Positions 15,401 to 25,600 of a stretch of 64,000 bases of DNA are shown here, one piece after another (positions within the stretch are counted from its first letter, which is position 1; the number at the start of each line of letters is the position of its first letter). Location of the stretch: contig CM022667.1 in assembly GCA_012295275.1 (NCBI GenBank), positions 14,438,168 through 14,502,167 on the forward strand, written 5' to 3'. Made by a program: the position numbers and the translations under genes. Under the pieces are notes generated by a model. It was not told the DNA's origin. It searched no databases and worked only from the letters and a program-made list of their open reading frames with translations. Source of the stretch: Chrysomallon squamiferum. Taxonomy: Eukaryota > Mollusca > Gastropoda > Neomphalida > Peltospiridae.

Positions 15401-18400
15401 CTATCCTCTGAACCCACTTCGTAACTAATTACATATGTATGTTATATATGTATTATGTTATCACTGTATTAACCCGTATGTGACTGATGTGACAGATTAC
15501 AATATTTCTATTCATCTGTATTAGCCTTTACTAATATACTGAATGTTCAACACTTGTGTGGATAGTTTTTAAATGTGTCTGGTGCTTGTTGTGCTCTAGT
15601 GTGCAAAAATGTCATTCGATATTAATAATATAATGTAGACACAGATCCCATATCAGATACACAGAGCAAGCCAACTCATAGTAACCTGCCCGAGACACAC
15701 AGATATTTACAACTTAAGGGAATCCCCGTGAGGGTCATGTTTAAAACTTATAATTTATTATGTCATTATTATATGAAATGTTAGTACAATTTCTGATAAT
15801 TAGTTTGTACAACAATAATTCTTTTTTTCCAGCTGAATGACAAAATTTATGTTAAAATATATAAAAGTGGGTAGCAGCAGTATATGTTTCAACCAATTAC
15901 TGTACAAAATCAATTGTTCTCGATATCATTTAACTCTGTAACATTATGAACTGCATGGAAATAAATATGAAGACTTGTTCTTGAACTGTGTGCTGTTTGT
16001 TTGATCATGTGTTATTCAGTGAATTCACAGTCCACGTTTACAAAATACAACATTTTATACATGGCAGTGAACGTACAATGCGGCTGATTTTAGCATGATT
16101 GGAAAGATAATAAAATGAGCTTCCTAATGATAAGTAGCAAGACACGAATAAAAACAAACTCAGCTTCAAACTTGAATTATGATTATGTCACAATGAATTT
16201 ATGCCCAACATTTCTGATATCACTTGTTCAATTTCCTTTATAATGGTGTTTTGAACTAAGTATATGTTCACTGTGGCAGCAGCTTTTTCCAATCTAACAA
16301 CTACTAGCACCGATCAGCTCACGATTTGTGTTCAAAATAGTGCTGAGTACATGTTATTGGTGAATTTGATATCATATATTGATCACTTTTGACACTATCT
16401 AAGCCAGTTATTACAATCATTTAATTAATATTTCTTATAAACTTATTCAACAATATATTTGATTTTTATCTAATCATTTTGTACATGTTCTGCTCTGAAA
16501 AAGAAGCATAACAGAACTTAAATATATACAGATGATCCAATCCCCTTGAAAATAAATGTTTTGTAGGCTTTTTACTGCTGAAACAGTTTGTAATATTAAC
16601 AGTAATAGTCTTACTGTTTAGGAATCAAAAATATGCTTTATATTTTCAAATAACTGAAGTTTGGATATGGAGGTGTTTTCCAATGAACTCACCAAAGGGT
16701 TGAGTTAGATCAATAATTGAAAATCAGCTTGTACGTCCTAGTTCTTGCTTCACTTTCAATGTCAATCACTGAAACATTTTTTGTTTTAATTCAAACAATC
16801 CAAATTATAAAAACAAAGTCAAAATATATATTTGAACAAAATACAGCAACAAAATGTTGATATGTCCAAAATGTGAGTGTGAAGGTAACGGAAGTATATG
16901 ACCATACATAACTAACAAATAACAAGTGCATATAATATGTATCTGATTTACTGTCAGATAAATACATATTTTTATATGAAAGTGTTATGTTAATTCAATA
17001 TATGCAGGTTTCTAGTACAACAGTTGTATGCTACTTTATAAATTATAGCTATCTTGTAAATGCCAAGTATGACCTCAGCTCAGTACTGCACTGATCATGC
17101 CTGAAACTGAAGTTAATGACAGAACAATTTATAGTCTTTACTTGCTCAAAATTTGAACCAAATACATGTATTTTTTAAGTTATGGCCACTTGTGTTTTAC
17201 TACATGTGGTGGTTATCTGTTTATGATCACCAAGTCATTTTGGTCTTATCCTCCTGTTTGGAGGATTGTATCATCAAGCAGAATACAATAATCATTGTCA
17301 AAAGTTACGTGTGATCTCTAGGTGGACTACTTTCAGGCTTTTAAATCCCAGACAACACTGATCATCAGAAATGAAATGAGACACTGTCAAAAACAATGTT
17401 TTTTGTACATTTGACATTTTAAGTATTTGTTTTTCTCAACATTATGAGTTGACAAATTTTTAACATAGCTTCTTGTGGTAGCAGTAAAACAGATACCAAA
17501 ATATGGTCATTCATTCGTTAATTAATCAAATTACTGTTTGCTGTGAGTGGCAAAAAAAAATAAAAAAATTATATCATAACTTTGTAATACAATATTTGGC
17601 ATTTACTAATTCACTTTCAGAAGCAAAGCAAAACATTAACTTAAATAAAAGCTCACCTTCAGACACTGTAAACATTCTGTTGTGTCAAATCCCAGCTGAA
17701 TGCTGAAATTATCCAATGACTGCACCAACAGTGGAATTTCTTGCTCATCGCCAATTTCTTTCAAAATATGGGTCGGTAACTACAATAACCAAATGAAACC
17801 TGTATCAGGTCATTATTGGAAACCAGAAATTAATCTTCAAAGCACAATTTTGTTTAAGTATCTGGTTTATCTTCAAGCAGTTGTACTAAATCATTTCACT
17901 GAACCTTTAACTATCTGTAATATTATGAAGTGCTCTGGCTGGAGCTGTGGACCTTCACTTTAAATTTTCTGATACCCCAAGTACATCTAGCATTAGATAC
18001 TTAACCATTTAATTTATAAAATGTATACAAAGATTAACTGATTCTACCTAAACCCAGTAAAAATTGACCATAAATTGACTAAGTTTTCTCCATCGTAATA
18101 GATAATACCTTCAACATTCATGCATACAAAAAACATTCTCAGAATATATTAAGAAGTCTTTTTATAATATATAAATTTTATAAGCTATAACCCCAGTATT
18201 AAATTTTGTAAATTTTAACACTAATATTTATTAACAAATTTTTTAACTTGCAAATAAATAAATAATTCCTTGTTAGAAATTGTACCTTTTCAACACTCTA
18301 CATTCGCCAATTAATGTATTTATTATTTTAACAAAATCCAAAATACGTTTAATTTTCCCTACTATATTCTATAAGGAAAGATTTTTTTATTGCTTCTGGG

Positions 18401-18844
18401 TTTCTACCATTATTCATTTTATTTTGTTTTAGTAATACATTATTTCTCGACAGTCGACGATACTTTGAATCGTGTTTCACTGTTTGATCTGACGATTCTC
18501 TGTTCTCTTTAAATTGGAACTCTTTCTAAGCTCTACGAAAAATAAAATTTTATATTATTATTTTAATTATATTCAGTAATTTTCTGTTTATCTTTGGATA
18601 TTGCTATGTAAATTAATAATTTTGGTTATTTTTAGAAAAACAAAATGTTTAAGTTTGACAATGAATACTATTCAGAATACTGAAGTCTTCTCAGTGACAT
18701 TTGCACGAGTTTTGTTTGTTTTGTGACTCGACTTCCCATTACCTGACTTATTCGATTGTATCCATTCCCAGTGTACTGCCAGCTTTCGTGTGTTAAAAAA
18801 ACAGATTTGGTACTAAGACACTTCTGATTTTTCCTTCGCAACAT
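446..18844 (-). CDS. TRPC4AP: TRPC4AP/TRUSS, substrate receptor of CUL4-DDB1 ligase, 20 exons, 3' end outside window
   Basis: Exons (plus coordinates, 5' to 3'): 18743-18844, 17657-17779, 9127-9240, 8695-8755, 8177-8259, 7774-7933, 7248-7358, 6829-6891, 6356-6418, 5324-5446, 4787-4920, 4406-4485, 3916-3976, 3628-3686, 3254-3309, 2654-2699, 1565-1648, 1350-1440, 904-1044, 446-557. All have GT-AG borders and phases join throughout, giving about 622 codons; human TRPC4AP has about 797, so the C-terminal fifth is missing to the left. Diagnostic blocks close to human include QLANFCRILAV, LKIQFLRL, GLLTKIVEVMKKEP and NLVDSNM. In vertebrates the protein scaffolds TNFR1 signalling, binds TRPC4, and acts as a CUL4-DDB1 receptor for Myc and for C-terminal degrons with Arg at -3. 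The start at 18844 is the first Met after an in-frame TAG five codons upstream. The N-terminal exon is the least conserved. Family call is firm. Confidence 0.95.
558..9126. other. TRPC4AP introns 3-19, no further genes seen
   Basis: The introns between the listed exons are 0.2-1 kb, AT-rich, and contain only short poly-A/T runs. The longest are 1649-2653, 5447-6355 and 1045-1349. Open frames inside them are short, AT-driven and lack coding character. I see no RNA gene or intact transposon in them. Confidence 0.6.
8695..8755 (-). other. TRPC4AP: 61-bp TRPC4AP exon 4
   Basis: Without this exon the frame breaks: exon 9127-9240 ends in phase 0, while exon 8177-8259 needs one leading base. The minus strand here has an acceptor (TTACAG), 61 bases reading ILLRLLTFGS and onward, and a donor (AAAG then GTATTT). 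It supplies exactly the missing base and the residues expected after GGVD by comparison with human GGVDLLVEILMRP. An open frame on the plus strand over the same bases (8641-8853) is a shadow. Confidence 0.85.
9845..9865. repeat. (TG)n microsatellite
   Basis: About ten TG units in TRPC4AP intron 2. Confidence 0.9.
10432..10947 (+). repeat. 5' LTR
   Basis: Matches 15139-15737 along most of its length. Relative to the right copy it lacks roughly 50 bases near its start and has gained a 22-base T run (10610-10631) after its TATA box. The right end is set at TGTGACA, which mirrors the starting TGT; it may be off by a few bases. Confidence 0.8.
11238..11925 (+). pseudogene. Mutator-like (MULE) transposase remnant
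   Basis: Frames broken by stops and frameshifts still spell the pattern I associate with animal Mutator-like transposases (Pfam 'Mutator-like transposase' family). First come zinc-type Cys pairs and a block FNTIRQMVAGTLDSSVGFSG, corresponding to the usual NRR..LA.R.IG.G...L..FC segment (11241-11537). Next is a YCHVCA segment near 11610-11625. Last is LSDGDAKTFLHL followed by CINHVSKRMGAGLRK at about 11757-11895, corresponding to the family's DGDSK and C.GHVQKRMG.RLR blocks. It sits inside the LTR element, as a nested insertion or as a piece carried by the element. It is non-functional. Confidence 0.7.
12136..12549 (+). pseudogene. Ty3/gypsy protease/linker remnant
   Basis: The first part reads LPFENTEVLLGNDL, the C-terminal aspartic-protease block (ILGNDL) typical of gypsy pol, followed by CVMARSMTRK, the linker that precedes reverse transcriptase. 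The frame then continues open to 12549 (SDTFVSHENEVNEV and onward). An in-frame TAG follows NQCF. The reverse transcriptase that should come next is absent; the sequence jumps to integrase. Confidence 0.7.
12687..13530 (+). pseudogene. Integrase remnant, tandem copy A
   Basis: LLTVMCLTTHFPEAIPLRN followed by SVIQSDHGTNFMSKL is the rve integrase core with its second catalytic Asp (SDHGT.F). The glutamate segment is disrupted: compared with copy B, the part reading LDNGAHWDQSIPF is largely deleted. The non-coding tail (13080-13530) matches the tail of copy B closely. Confidence 0.85.
13653..14558 (+). pseudogene. Integrase remnant, tandem copy B
   Basis: Direct repeat of 12687-13530. Just upstream (13533-13652) are the end of the zinc-binding domain (KANQLIPP) and the first catalytic Asp block (VLLDVVGPLPNTCSGNQF), so this copy keeps more of the original order. 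The core has stops in SALL*FF and SEIQ*; the C-terminal part (IECFHQ, HWDQSIPFMLFA, PFELVYGH) is open from 13801 to 14064. Confidence 0.85.
15139..15737 (+). repeat. 3' LTR
   Basis: Partner of 10432-10947, preceded by a purine tract at 15126-15138. It contains CTTATAAAAGCCC (TATA region), and the conserved block GCAAGCCAACTC is shared with the left LTR. The end is placed at GGGTCA by alignment and is approximate. Confidence 0.8.
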
Positions 18845-18859
18845 GTTGACTGGATACTA

Positions 18860-18985
18860 TCTTAGTAAAGAAATAAACTTCAGAGGACGGACAAACCCTC
18901 GGCGGGTAATTATTACACGCATGCGCACGGAAATAAAGAATCCCGTAAAAATGCTGCAGATATGTTGAGCATGCGCAAAGCGATA
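18860..18985 (-). promoter_or_regulatory. Likely TRPC4AP promoter with NRF-1-like sites
   Basis: Immediately upstream of the start codon the sequence becomes less AT-rich and contains ACGCATGCGCAC (18917-18928) and GCATGCGCAAA (18969-18979). Both match the NRF-1 palindrome core GCATGCGC, which is common in TATA-less housekeeping promoters. The transcription start itself is not visible. Confidence 0.5.
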
Positions 18986-20012
18986 AGAACGTTTTGTTTT
19001 TACATAAAACAGTTTACACACTTGATGAATTTTATTAATTTATTTATTGGTGATATATTAAAAAGAATTATAATTATTCTGTAATCATTGAAATGATTTC
19101 TTTTTTCTACTGGAAGTGTAAATTTATTTGCTAAAACACGGATGTGTACACTGTTATGGTGTCACCTAAAAGGCGGATCGGGAACTAATTCTTAATATTC
19201 GTAAAAAAAGTTACAACCGATAAAACTGTATTATATACCCTATAACACACACACACGAAAATACACCGATTTTTACCTATCTTAGAAAAGCCGAGTAAAA
19301 CATCTTGCAATATAATCTTTATGGATTATTAACAATAATTACTAAAATAAGAATAATTGTTTAAAAACAAGATAGCGATCTTGTCAGTTTTATAGGTTGT
19401 TGTTTTCATTAACTAAGACGGAAAAGAATTACATTAAATATTTATTTTAACCAAAACACTTCAGTAAGTCGATGCTGGGGACTGATTTACCCATTTCTTT
19501 AAATGTCAAACACATAAAACGGTTTGAACGATTACGTAAAATGGAATATGTTACCAAACTGAAATAGCAGTATTTTAAATGAGGCACTTCATTTTAAAAT
19601 TTTATAATGGCATAAAATTATACTAAAAAAGTAAAAACAGACAATTATATTGCACGTTTATATATCAACAACGAGAGTATGAACAAAATTAAAATATCAT
19701 AAATAACGCAAGGCTTATCTGTGTATCAATACTTCATAACCATTGAAAAGCGTACTTGTTTCAAAAATGTTTTGGCGCAGAACAATGCAGTATCAACAGG
19801 TTTAAGAAATATTTTTTGAAAAGCTATTACTGGGATGTTACATATCAGTCCCTACCGAACGTGATGTTTAATCTTGCCACAGTAATGTATTCCTTTAGTT
19901 ATTTACCGTAATATTTAGAAGCTGGAAGATGGAACCATTTCCCATATCAAAAGATAAAAGGAAAATAAATAATTTCATTTCATCTATTACCTTTAAAGGA
20001 TTTAACTATTTT

Positions 20013-20031
20013 GATGATGATGATGATAATG

Positions 20032-20114
<83 letters not shown>
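20013..20114. repeat. (GAT)n-(AAT)n-(ATT)n palindromic microsatellite
   Basis: AAT units (to about 20063) flow directly into ATT units (to 20114), making a near-perfect inverted repeat that can fold on itself. Both strands read poly-Asn then poly-Ile. Confidence 0.95.
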
Positions 20115-20116
<2 letters not shown>

Positions 20117-20220
20117 ACAATATGAAAGAATATGAAACACTTATTCTCAAGATTATCCATTTCTCACTGATAAATTGACAAACAAACAACCAATAGGGAC
20201 TGAGCCGTCGTATGAGCCGT

Positions 20221-20222
<2 letters not shown>

Positions 20223-20261
<39 letters not shown>
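20223..20261. repeat. (CT)n microsatellite
   Basis: About 19 CT units. Confidence 0.95.
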
Positions 20262-20264
<3 letters not shown>

Positions 20265-20675
20265 TAGATAAATATGTCGAATACAACAGATATAAATAAT
20301 CTAATTATACATATATCGATAAGTTTAAAGTTTTCACTGAAATATCTATTAAAACAACTTCAGAATGTGGCATAAAACAAGGCCTATTTGTGAAATACAA
20401 CATAATGAAGATATTTTAGAAGTACGTAAATACAAAATGGAGAGTGGGTTATCGGGGGGGGGAGAGAAGAAAAAAAGAAAAGAGAAAGATGATAAGATAT
20501 ACACATGCACACACAAACAAAACGTGCATTCTCATAATTTACGTTCATATAATAAAGTAGTTAAATATAACAGGATACAAATATAATGCACCATCTCCCG
20601 CACATTAAACTAAGGGAAATACATTCAGAAACGAATACAAAATTTTAGAAAAAGGGGTTCACGTAATATGTTTTG

Positions 20676-20697
20676 AAAAAAAAAAAAAAAAAAAAAA
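20676..20697. repeat. Poly-A run
   Basis: 22 consecutive A. Confidence 0.95.
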
Positions 20698-21129
20698 GTG
20701 GTATGCTCTCACTTACTCACATCTGACTATTCATACATTATTTAAAGTCCTGTTATTCAAACTGCATTAAGTACAGTGCTATTTCTGTCTTTTAAAATCG
20801 ACATTCTAATATAGGTAATTTTCCAACATCGCATTAATTTAATTAATTACGAAATGTTTTATTAGTAGTATTATATAAGCAAACATTGTAATGTCTTGTA
20901 CAGTATTAGTAAGATTTTCATGTGATAATATATTATCATAATCATCTTTGTTTTTCTTGTTGTTTTTATTATTATCTACCATACTTATACTATCAATAGG
21001 TAAACTGCGGAGATTAAACTTTAAATCGGTTTACTTTAAATTACAAACAATATGCAACTTACATAACTAATAAGACAGAAATGGTTATTTAAGAAAATAC
21101 AGATTGGTTTTTATTTCGCTATCTCATTG

Positions 21130-21345
21130 CAGCTATCTTATTAGTTGCGTTTGCGACATATTATCTTGATAACGACAATTGTAATTATGACCCGGAAGTT
21201 GAATGGTGACGCAGTTACTATGGGAGACCCGTAAAGCTAAATGGCGTGCTACCATTATAATTGACTTCCTGTGTGGATTATGGCCGAGTTGACAGGTTTG
21301 GTTATTTGTTTCTGCTATTCCCATGTGTACGCTAAGAACGTAATG
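21130..21345 (+). promoter_or_regulatory. Likely promoter of the 455-codon ORF
   Basis: A CpG-containing block 400-600 bases upstream of the ORF carries ACCCGGAAGTTG (ETS core), TGACGCAG (CRE/AP-1-like), GACTTCCTGTG (ETS on the other strand), and TTATGGCCGAG and AAATGGCGTG (YY1-like). This clustering is typical of animal TATA-less promoters. The direction is inferred from the downstream ORF. Confidence 0.45.
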
Positions 21346-21751
21346 TTGTATTATTCAGCGTATGTTGTGGATTTTAACAGAACTTTTCTCTCGGCGTAAT
21401 AAACTGCTTCACAATGCAACAAAGTGTCCGCAATCGAGTGATAACAAAAAAGTCATTGAGCGTTTTGTCAACAACAATAGACCTAACTCGCCAAGCCTGA
21501 GTTTCATCGATTTACACGCCTCAGTAGATTTTCGTACCAGAACTACTTTTGTGTTCTAAACATCTGAAGCTTTTGTCGTTTCGTGAACATGTTTACGTTC
21601 AGTTCAATGAACTTTATGTCCATTTTCTGTTATTCGAATCACAAATCGTATAGATAAACCTTGATGCGGGACTTTCGAAAAATTGTTAGCCGTGTTGTCC
21701 GTGAGTCATGTTTGACCTAAACGAAGATTTCTGCAAATTCCAGTTGTTGTC

Positions 21752-23119
21752 ATGTTATCAGATCCTAATGAATCAATTACTGGTCATGAAGAAAAATATA
21801 CTGTTAAATGTGCTCCCTTTTTGGGGGACAAAACACTAATTAACCAGCTAGTCGATTGTAGTGACGAAACCAAAATATTGAAATATACAGCAAGAAATTC
21901 TATAAATACTTGTGATTTGGGAGAGGGAATATGTAGTTGGACGCAGCCCGCTTCACGCCGAAAGTACGATACTAAGCAAAAAAGAAGAAAACAGGTAGCT
22001 GAATGTGATAAACCCAAGGTAGCTATTCGTTTGGTTAGTGATGATTATAATAATAATTTTTCTTCGCAGTTTTGGAAGTCAAACGTGGAACCAGGAACAT
22101 TTCGATACATTCCTAACAACGGTCAGTACAGACTGAGCAAAATGTGTCGTGAACAACGAGACTGGTACACAGTCAGGAAAAAAGTGGCTGAAAAAGTAAC
22201 GCCAACATTACAAGCAATATACGCTCAAAGAGAGATAAAGATTATGTTAAGAAATGATTTTGATATAAGAAAATCTACAAAACAAGACCGAGAAGATAAA
22301 GGTACAAAAAGTGCTTGCCCTGAGAAATCGGGTGAAACAATTAAGCCTAAAGAAATAGATTCACACTTGGCCAAATCTGCTAGTGATTTGTATATCGAGA
22401 ATATACCCTGTCGTTTAAATGTTTTGGAAAAAGAAATTAAAAGAGATAACGCGCTGGTACGCAGAACTTTAGAGTTTGATGAAAATGCTAAAGCGCATCC
22501 ATCCAGAACCAAATTCAAGGATCAAAAAGTTCCTAAAGAATGTTTTAGCAGTACTTCTAGTGCAAACAGTACGCAAGGAGATTCGTCCTCGACTGAAGCT
22601 TTTGTAATAAAAGCCGTTGGAACATTTGAGAAGCTACGTCCTTTGGAGAAAGTCACCCCACAACAGCGAGCTCTGCAAGATGTCCGGAACGAGAAAAAAC
22701 CACAGAAAATTCGTAGTAGCGAGAACGCTGTTAGTATTGAGGTGAGTTCTGTGAAAAGCCTCGGACATGAACCGTCCAATGCAGAGGATTTGCAGCCTAC
22801 TCAAAAGAAAATTACGCTAACAGCCGAAAATCATTCTTCATTTACAGAACGTTTTGAAAATGGCACACGTGAAAATCAGTGTAAGTGTTCAAAACCACAA
22901 GGTGATCGAGAAATCAAATCAAAAGTTTCTGTGTCTTCCCCGGAACTATATCCTATTGATTTTGAATATGCCTCGCCCAGTGACGAAATCTGTGGTACTA
23001 AAGCCATTATGTCAAACAGAAAATCACGGAACTTATCTAATAAGAAGCAATGTTCTAACCTTCCAGATATTTCAGGAAGGAGAATTCAAATTTCTGTTAC
23101 GTCTCAGAGACTGCTATAG
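21752..23119 (+). CDS. Unknown 455-residue basic, probably disordered protein
   Basis: By far the longest frame in this half of the window after the ATMIN exon: 455 codons, ATG first after an in-frame TGA at about 21714, ending in TAG at 23117-23119. Composition is Lys/Glu/Ser/Asn-rich and soluble, with no signal peptide or membrane segment. One compact-looking stretch, about residues 87-165, contains VAIRLVSDDY, FWKSNVEPGTFRYIPNN and a helix-like KKVAEKVTPTLQAIYAQRE; the rest looks disordered. I do not recognise the family. It lies divergent to TRPC4AP, 2.9 kb away. No intron is needed, but a good donor (GACG then GTATGT, 23129) just after the stop leaves room for a spliced 3' UTR or isoform. 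AATAAA at 23328 could end the transcript. Codons and length argue for a real gene. Confidence 0.75.
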   Translation: MLSDPNESITGHEEKYTVKCAPFLGDKTLINQLVDCSDETKILKYTARNSINTCDLGEGICSWTQPASRRKYDTKQKRRKQVAECDKPKVAIRLVSDDYNNNFSSQFWKSNVEPGTFRYIPNNGQYRLSKMCREQRDWYTVRKKVAEKVTPTLQAIYAQREIKIMLRNDFDIRKSTKQDREDKGTKSACPEKSGETIKPKEIDSHLAKSASDLYIENIPCRLNVLEKEIKRDNALVRRTLEFDENAKAHPSRTKFKDQKVPKECFSSTSSANSTQGDSSSTEAFVIKAVGTFEKLRPLEKVTPQQRALQDVRNEKKPQKIRSSENAVSIEVSSVKSLGHEPSNAEDLQPTQKKITLTAENHSSFTERFENGTRENQCKCSKPQGDREIKSKVSVSSPELYPIDFEYASPSDEICGTKAIMSNRKSRNLSNKKQCSNLPDISGRRIQISVTSQRLL

Positions 23120-23327
23120 CGGCGGGACGGTATGTTTAATTTATGTGTTAATTCTGAAATGGATGCCGCATTTTCAAATATGAAACTTCTTTAAGCTTAT
23201 AATTTCATATTAATAATATAAAAAATGAAGAAGAAGAAGAGTAAGACGTAATCATGTCACAAATTTTTTCCTGTTTCAGAGTAATATCTGTTATCTTGTT
23301 ATATTTGTTTTAAAAAATAATGTTATT

Positions 23328-23333
23328 AATAAA
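23328..23333 (+). terminator. Candidate poly-A signal for the 455-codon ORF
   Basis: AATAAA about 210 bases after the stop codon. AT-rich DNA makes chance matches common. Confidence 0.3.
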
Positions 23334-24679
23334 ATGAATATTACGTATATTAAAATAAAAAGGAAAAGGAAGCAAATTAAACTGAAGGAAATTTTTTCAA
23401 TTACTAAATATCTTTTTTAACATATTTTCTGAATTTGTATATTTTTTATTGATTTACTTTTATTTTATTTTATTTTATTATTATTATTTTTTTTTTTTTT
23501 ACAAAATGCTCATTCAGGGTCACACGGGTCAAAATATTCATGTATGCACTTGTAAGAAATAGGTGTCAATTCAAGATTGAGCATAACAATATCTTTTGTA
23601 ATTAGGGATAGACCCCCATTCATGATACAGTCAGCAGTTCACGCAAAGTTGTATTAAATGATCTTCACTCATTGTTATTGCTCATAAGCCCGTTCGTTGC
23701 TCCAAGTGTGTTAAGATATTAAGAAATTAAACAATGCCGCGTTGAGTGGATATATACAAATTTGAAAAGCCTTCTAATATATATATAACTTCAAAATTGA
23801 CAATGAAGTTGTTTTATATTGGATATTTCCTATAAATTGTTACAAAAGCTTTAATATTTAGAAATTATGGCCCACTTACAGAGTTTTTTTTAAAAATCTC
23901 TTTGTACTTAAATATGTTCTATTTCAGGACTGTTTTGAAATTGTTTGTTTAGTATTAGTCTGAATTTAGAGCATTTTTTTTGTTTTATGGTTTATTTAAA
24001 ATGTTATATCAGAAAGCAAAGCATTATGTGAACTGTGTCGTACGTAATTTAAAAAAAAAAAAAAAAAAAAATACATTTTCGATATTTGTTTTTATTTTTA
24101 TTCATCTTTTAAAACAAGTGCAATTTACATGAGCACCAATTAAAAATACTTATAATAAAACCAATTTTTATCAAAATACACATCATTAGGATTAATAAAT
24201 TTAATCCTTTCTTTACGCCATTGTATTTTGATAATAAATTTATATAATTATATTGTATAGTTTATATTTCTACAATCGTTTTAGTTTAATTTTCGGAATG
24301 GCTATAGATAACAGACTGGAGTCTGATTTCTGACAATCTAAGGCAAAAAGAGAAAAACAAAGTAATAACAATGAGAAGAAAAATTGTAATAACGGTTTTG
24401 TGCATATACCTTTTTCTTCCTTTAGCTGCCAAAAAATGTGGTTAAAAAACTTATGAACTTTCTTCCCTTTTATGCAAGTATTATCTTAAAAAATATCACG
24501 CAAATTTACTCAAAAAATTAAATATTCATTGTTTCAGTATTAACATATATCAGAACTTTTCATTTCTTTTCTTTTTGTTTCGTTTATTATTATTATTTTT
24601 TTTTTAATGATGATGTTACTTTGTGTATGGCTGTCTGCTTATGTATGGATCGTTATGTACTTACGTGTGCATCCGAACG

Positions 24680-24705
24680 GGCGCGCGCGCGTGTGTGTGC
24701 GTCTG
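24680..24705. repeat. (GC)n(GT)n alternating purine-pyrimidine tract
   Basis: GGCGCGCGCGCG runs directly into TGTGTGTGCG; such tracts favour Z-DNA. Confidence 0.85.
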
Positions 24706-25189
24706 TGTAATTATATGAGTAGGACTGTGAACGTTCATATTCTACCTGCTCAGTGCAATTTGGAAGTTCTGTTTGTTGTTTTTCCATTGCATCTATCTGC
24801 AAATCACTTAATTACGGTGGTGTAAATGATGGACGAAATGATTACTTTTCCACAGATGCCAGTATATGTACATTAATACTGTTACAATTATTTTGTGTCA
24901 AATATATGCATTTCTTTGAATGAAGTCATTTACTAAACGGGGAAAAAGTGAAGAAGACGAAATATGCCTTATATTAGATATGTGGTGATTTACTTTGAAA
25001 GTAAAAAAATCATTTTAAAAAATGTTATATTATTTTTATGCTACCATATAAAATATAAAAATACAATCTTTATATCCTACCTTTGTATGAATAATCTGTT
25101 TATTAAACGATATAATATTATTTCTTGTGTTTTTCTTTTTTCTTTTTTAGCTAGATCTTCTTCATCGTCTTGTTATTATTATTTTAAAT

Positions 25190-25191
<2 letters not shown>

Positions 25192-25229
<38 letters not shown>
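25192..25229. repeat. (AC)n microsatellite
   Basis: About 19 AC units. Confidence 0.95.
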
Positions 25230-25232
<3 letters not shown>

Positions 25233-25542
25233 TACGTTAATATAGATAGATAGAGAGATGTATTTATGTATGTATTCAGCAACATTTGAATGCAGTTAAC
25301 GCCAAACATTTCCTGACCTTGTTGACTGCACACACACACACACAATACAGACATTTATATTACTATTTTTATTTTAATACAAATTTTATAATGAAAACAT
25401 TTGCTAGATCGACTGTATTTGAATCGTTTTTCGTATGTAACGGCAGTTCCATTCAGGCGAAGTCAATCGGATTCACATTTTAAAATGTAATAATCGTTTA
25501 TTTGTTCACTGCAGGTCTGTAATTTTTCTGAAGAAGAGAGCT

Positions 25543-25551
25543 TAAAAAAAA

Positions 25552-25597
<46 letters not shown>
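25543..25597. repeat. Poly-A / (AAT)n / poly-A tract
   Basis: A run, AAT units, then 24 A. Confidence 0.95.

Positions 25598-25600
<3 letters not shown>

Larger units (their letters stand above)
10432..15737 (+). mobile_element. Degenerate Ty3/gypsy-type LTR retrotransposon
   Basis: Two diverged direct repeats (about 10432-10947 and 15139-15737) flank a coding remnant in the plus orientation, antisense to the host gene. Both begin TGTGATGGAAGAA, carry CTTATAAAA (TATA box), and share ACCTGCCCGAGACA near the 3' end. A polypurine stretch (GAGATGGGGGTAG) directly precedes the right repeat. Inside are a protease/linker remnant (LLGNDL, about 12136-12549) and two integrase-core remnants. Reverse transcriptase and RNase H are not recognisable, so the copy is dead. 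A Mutator-like transposase remnant lies between the left LTR and the protease. No clear target-site duplication was found. Confidence 0.85.
9241..17656. other. TRPC4AP intron 2 (8.4 kb), transposon-bearing
   Basis: This intron is far larger than its neighbours and most of the excess is an LTR element (about 10432-15737). The flanks 9241-10431 and 15738-17656 are AT-rich with a GT run at 9845-9865. Nothing gene-like is seen there apart from a possible primer-site-like motif near 16060. Confidence 0.7.
18986..21130. other. Intergenic spacer with simple repeats
   Basis: AT-rich DNA between two divergent genes. It holds the AAT/ATT palindromic microsatellite, a CT run and a poly-A run listed separately. 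The open frames here are products of those repeats (poly-Asn or poly-Ile). No gene seen. Confidence 0.7.

Noticed and set aside
22854-23183. 109-residue plus-strand frame overlapping the end of the 455-codon ORF
   Set aside because: Different frame, begins inside the longer ORF, with low-complexity hydrophobic end; probably a shadow.
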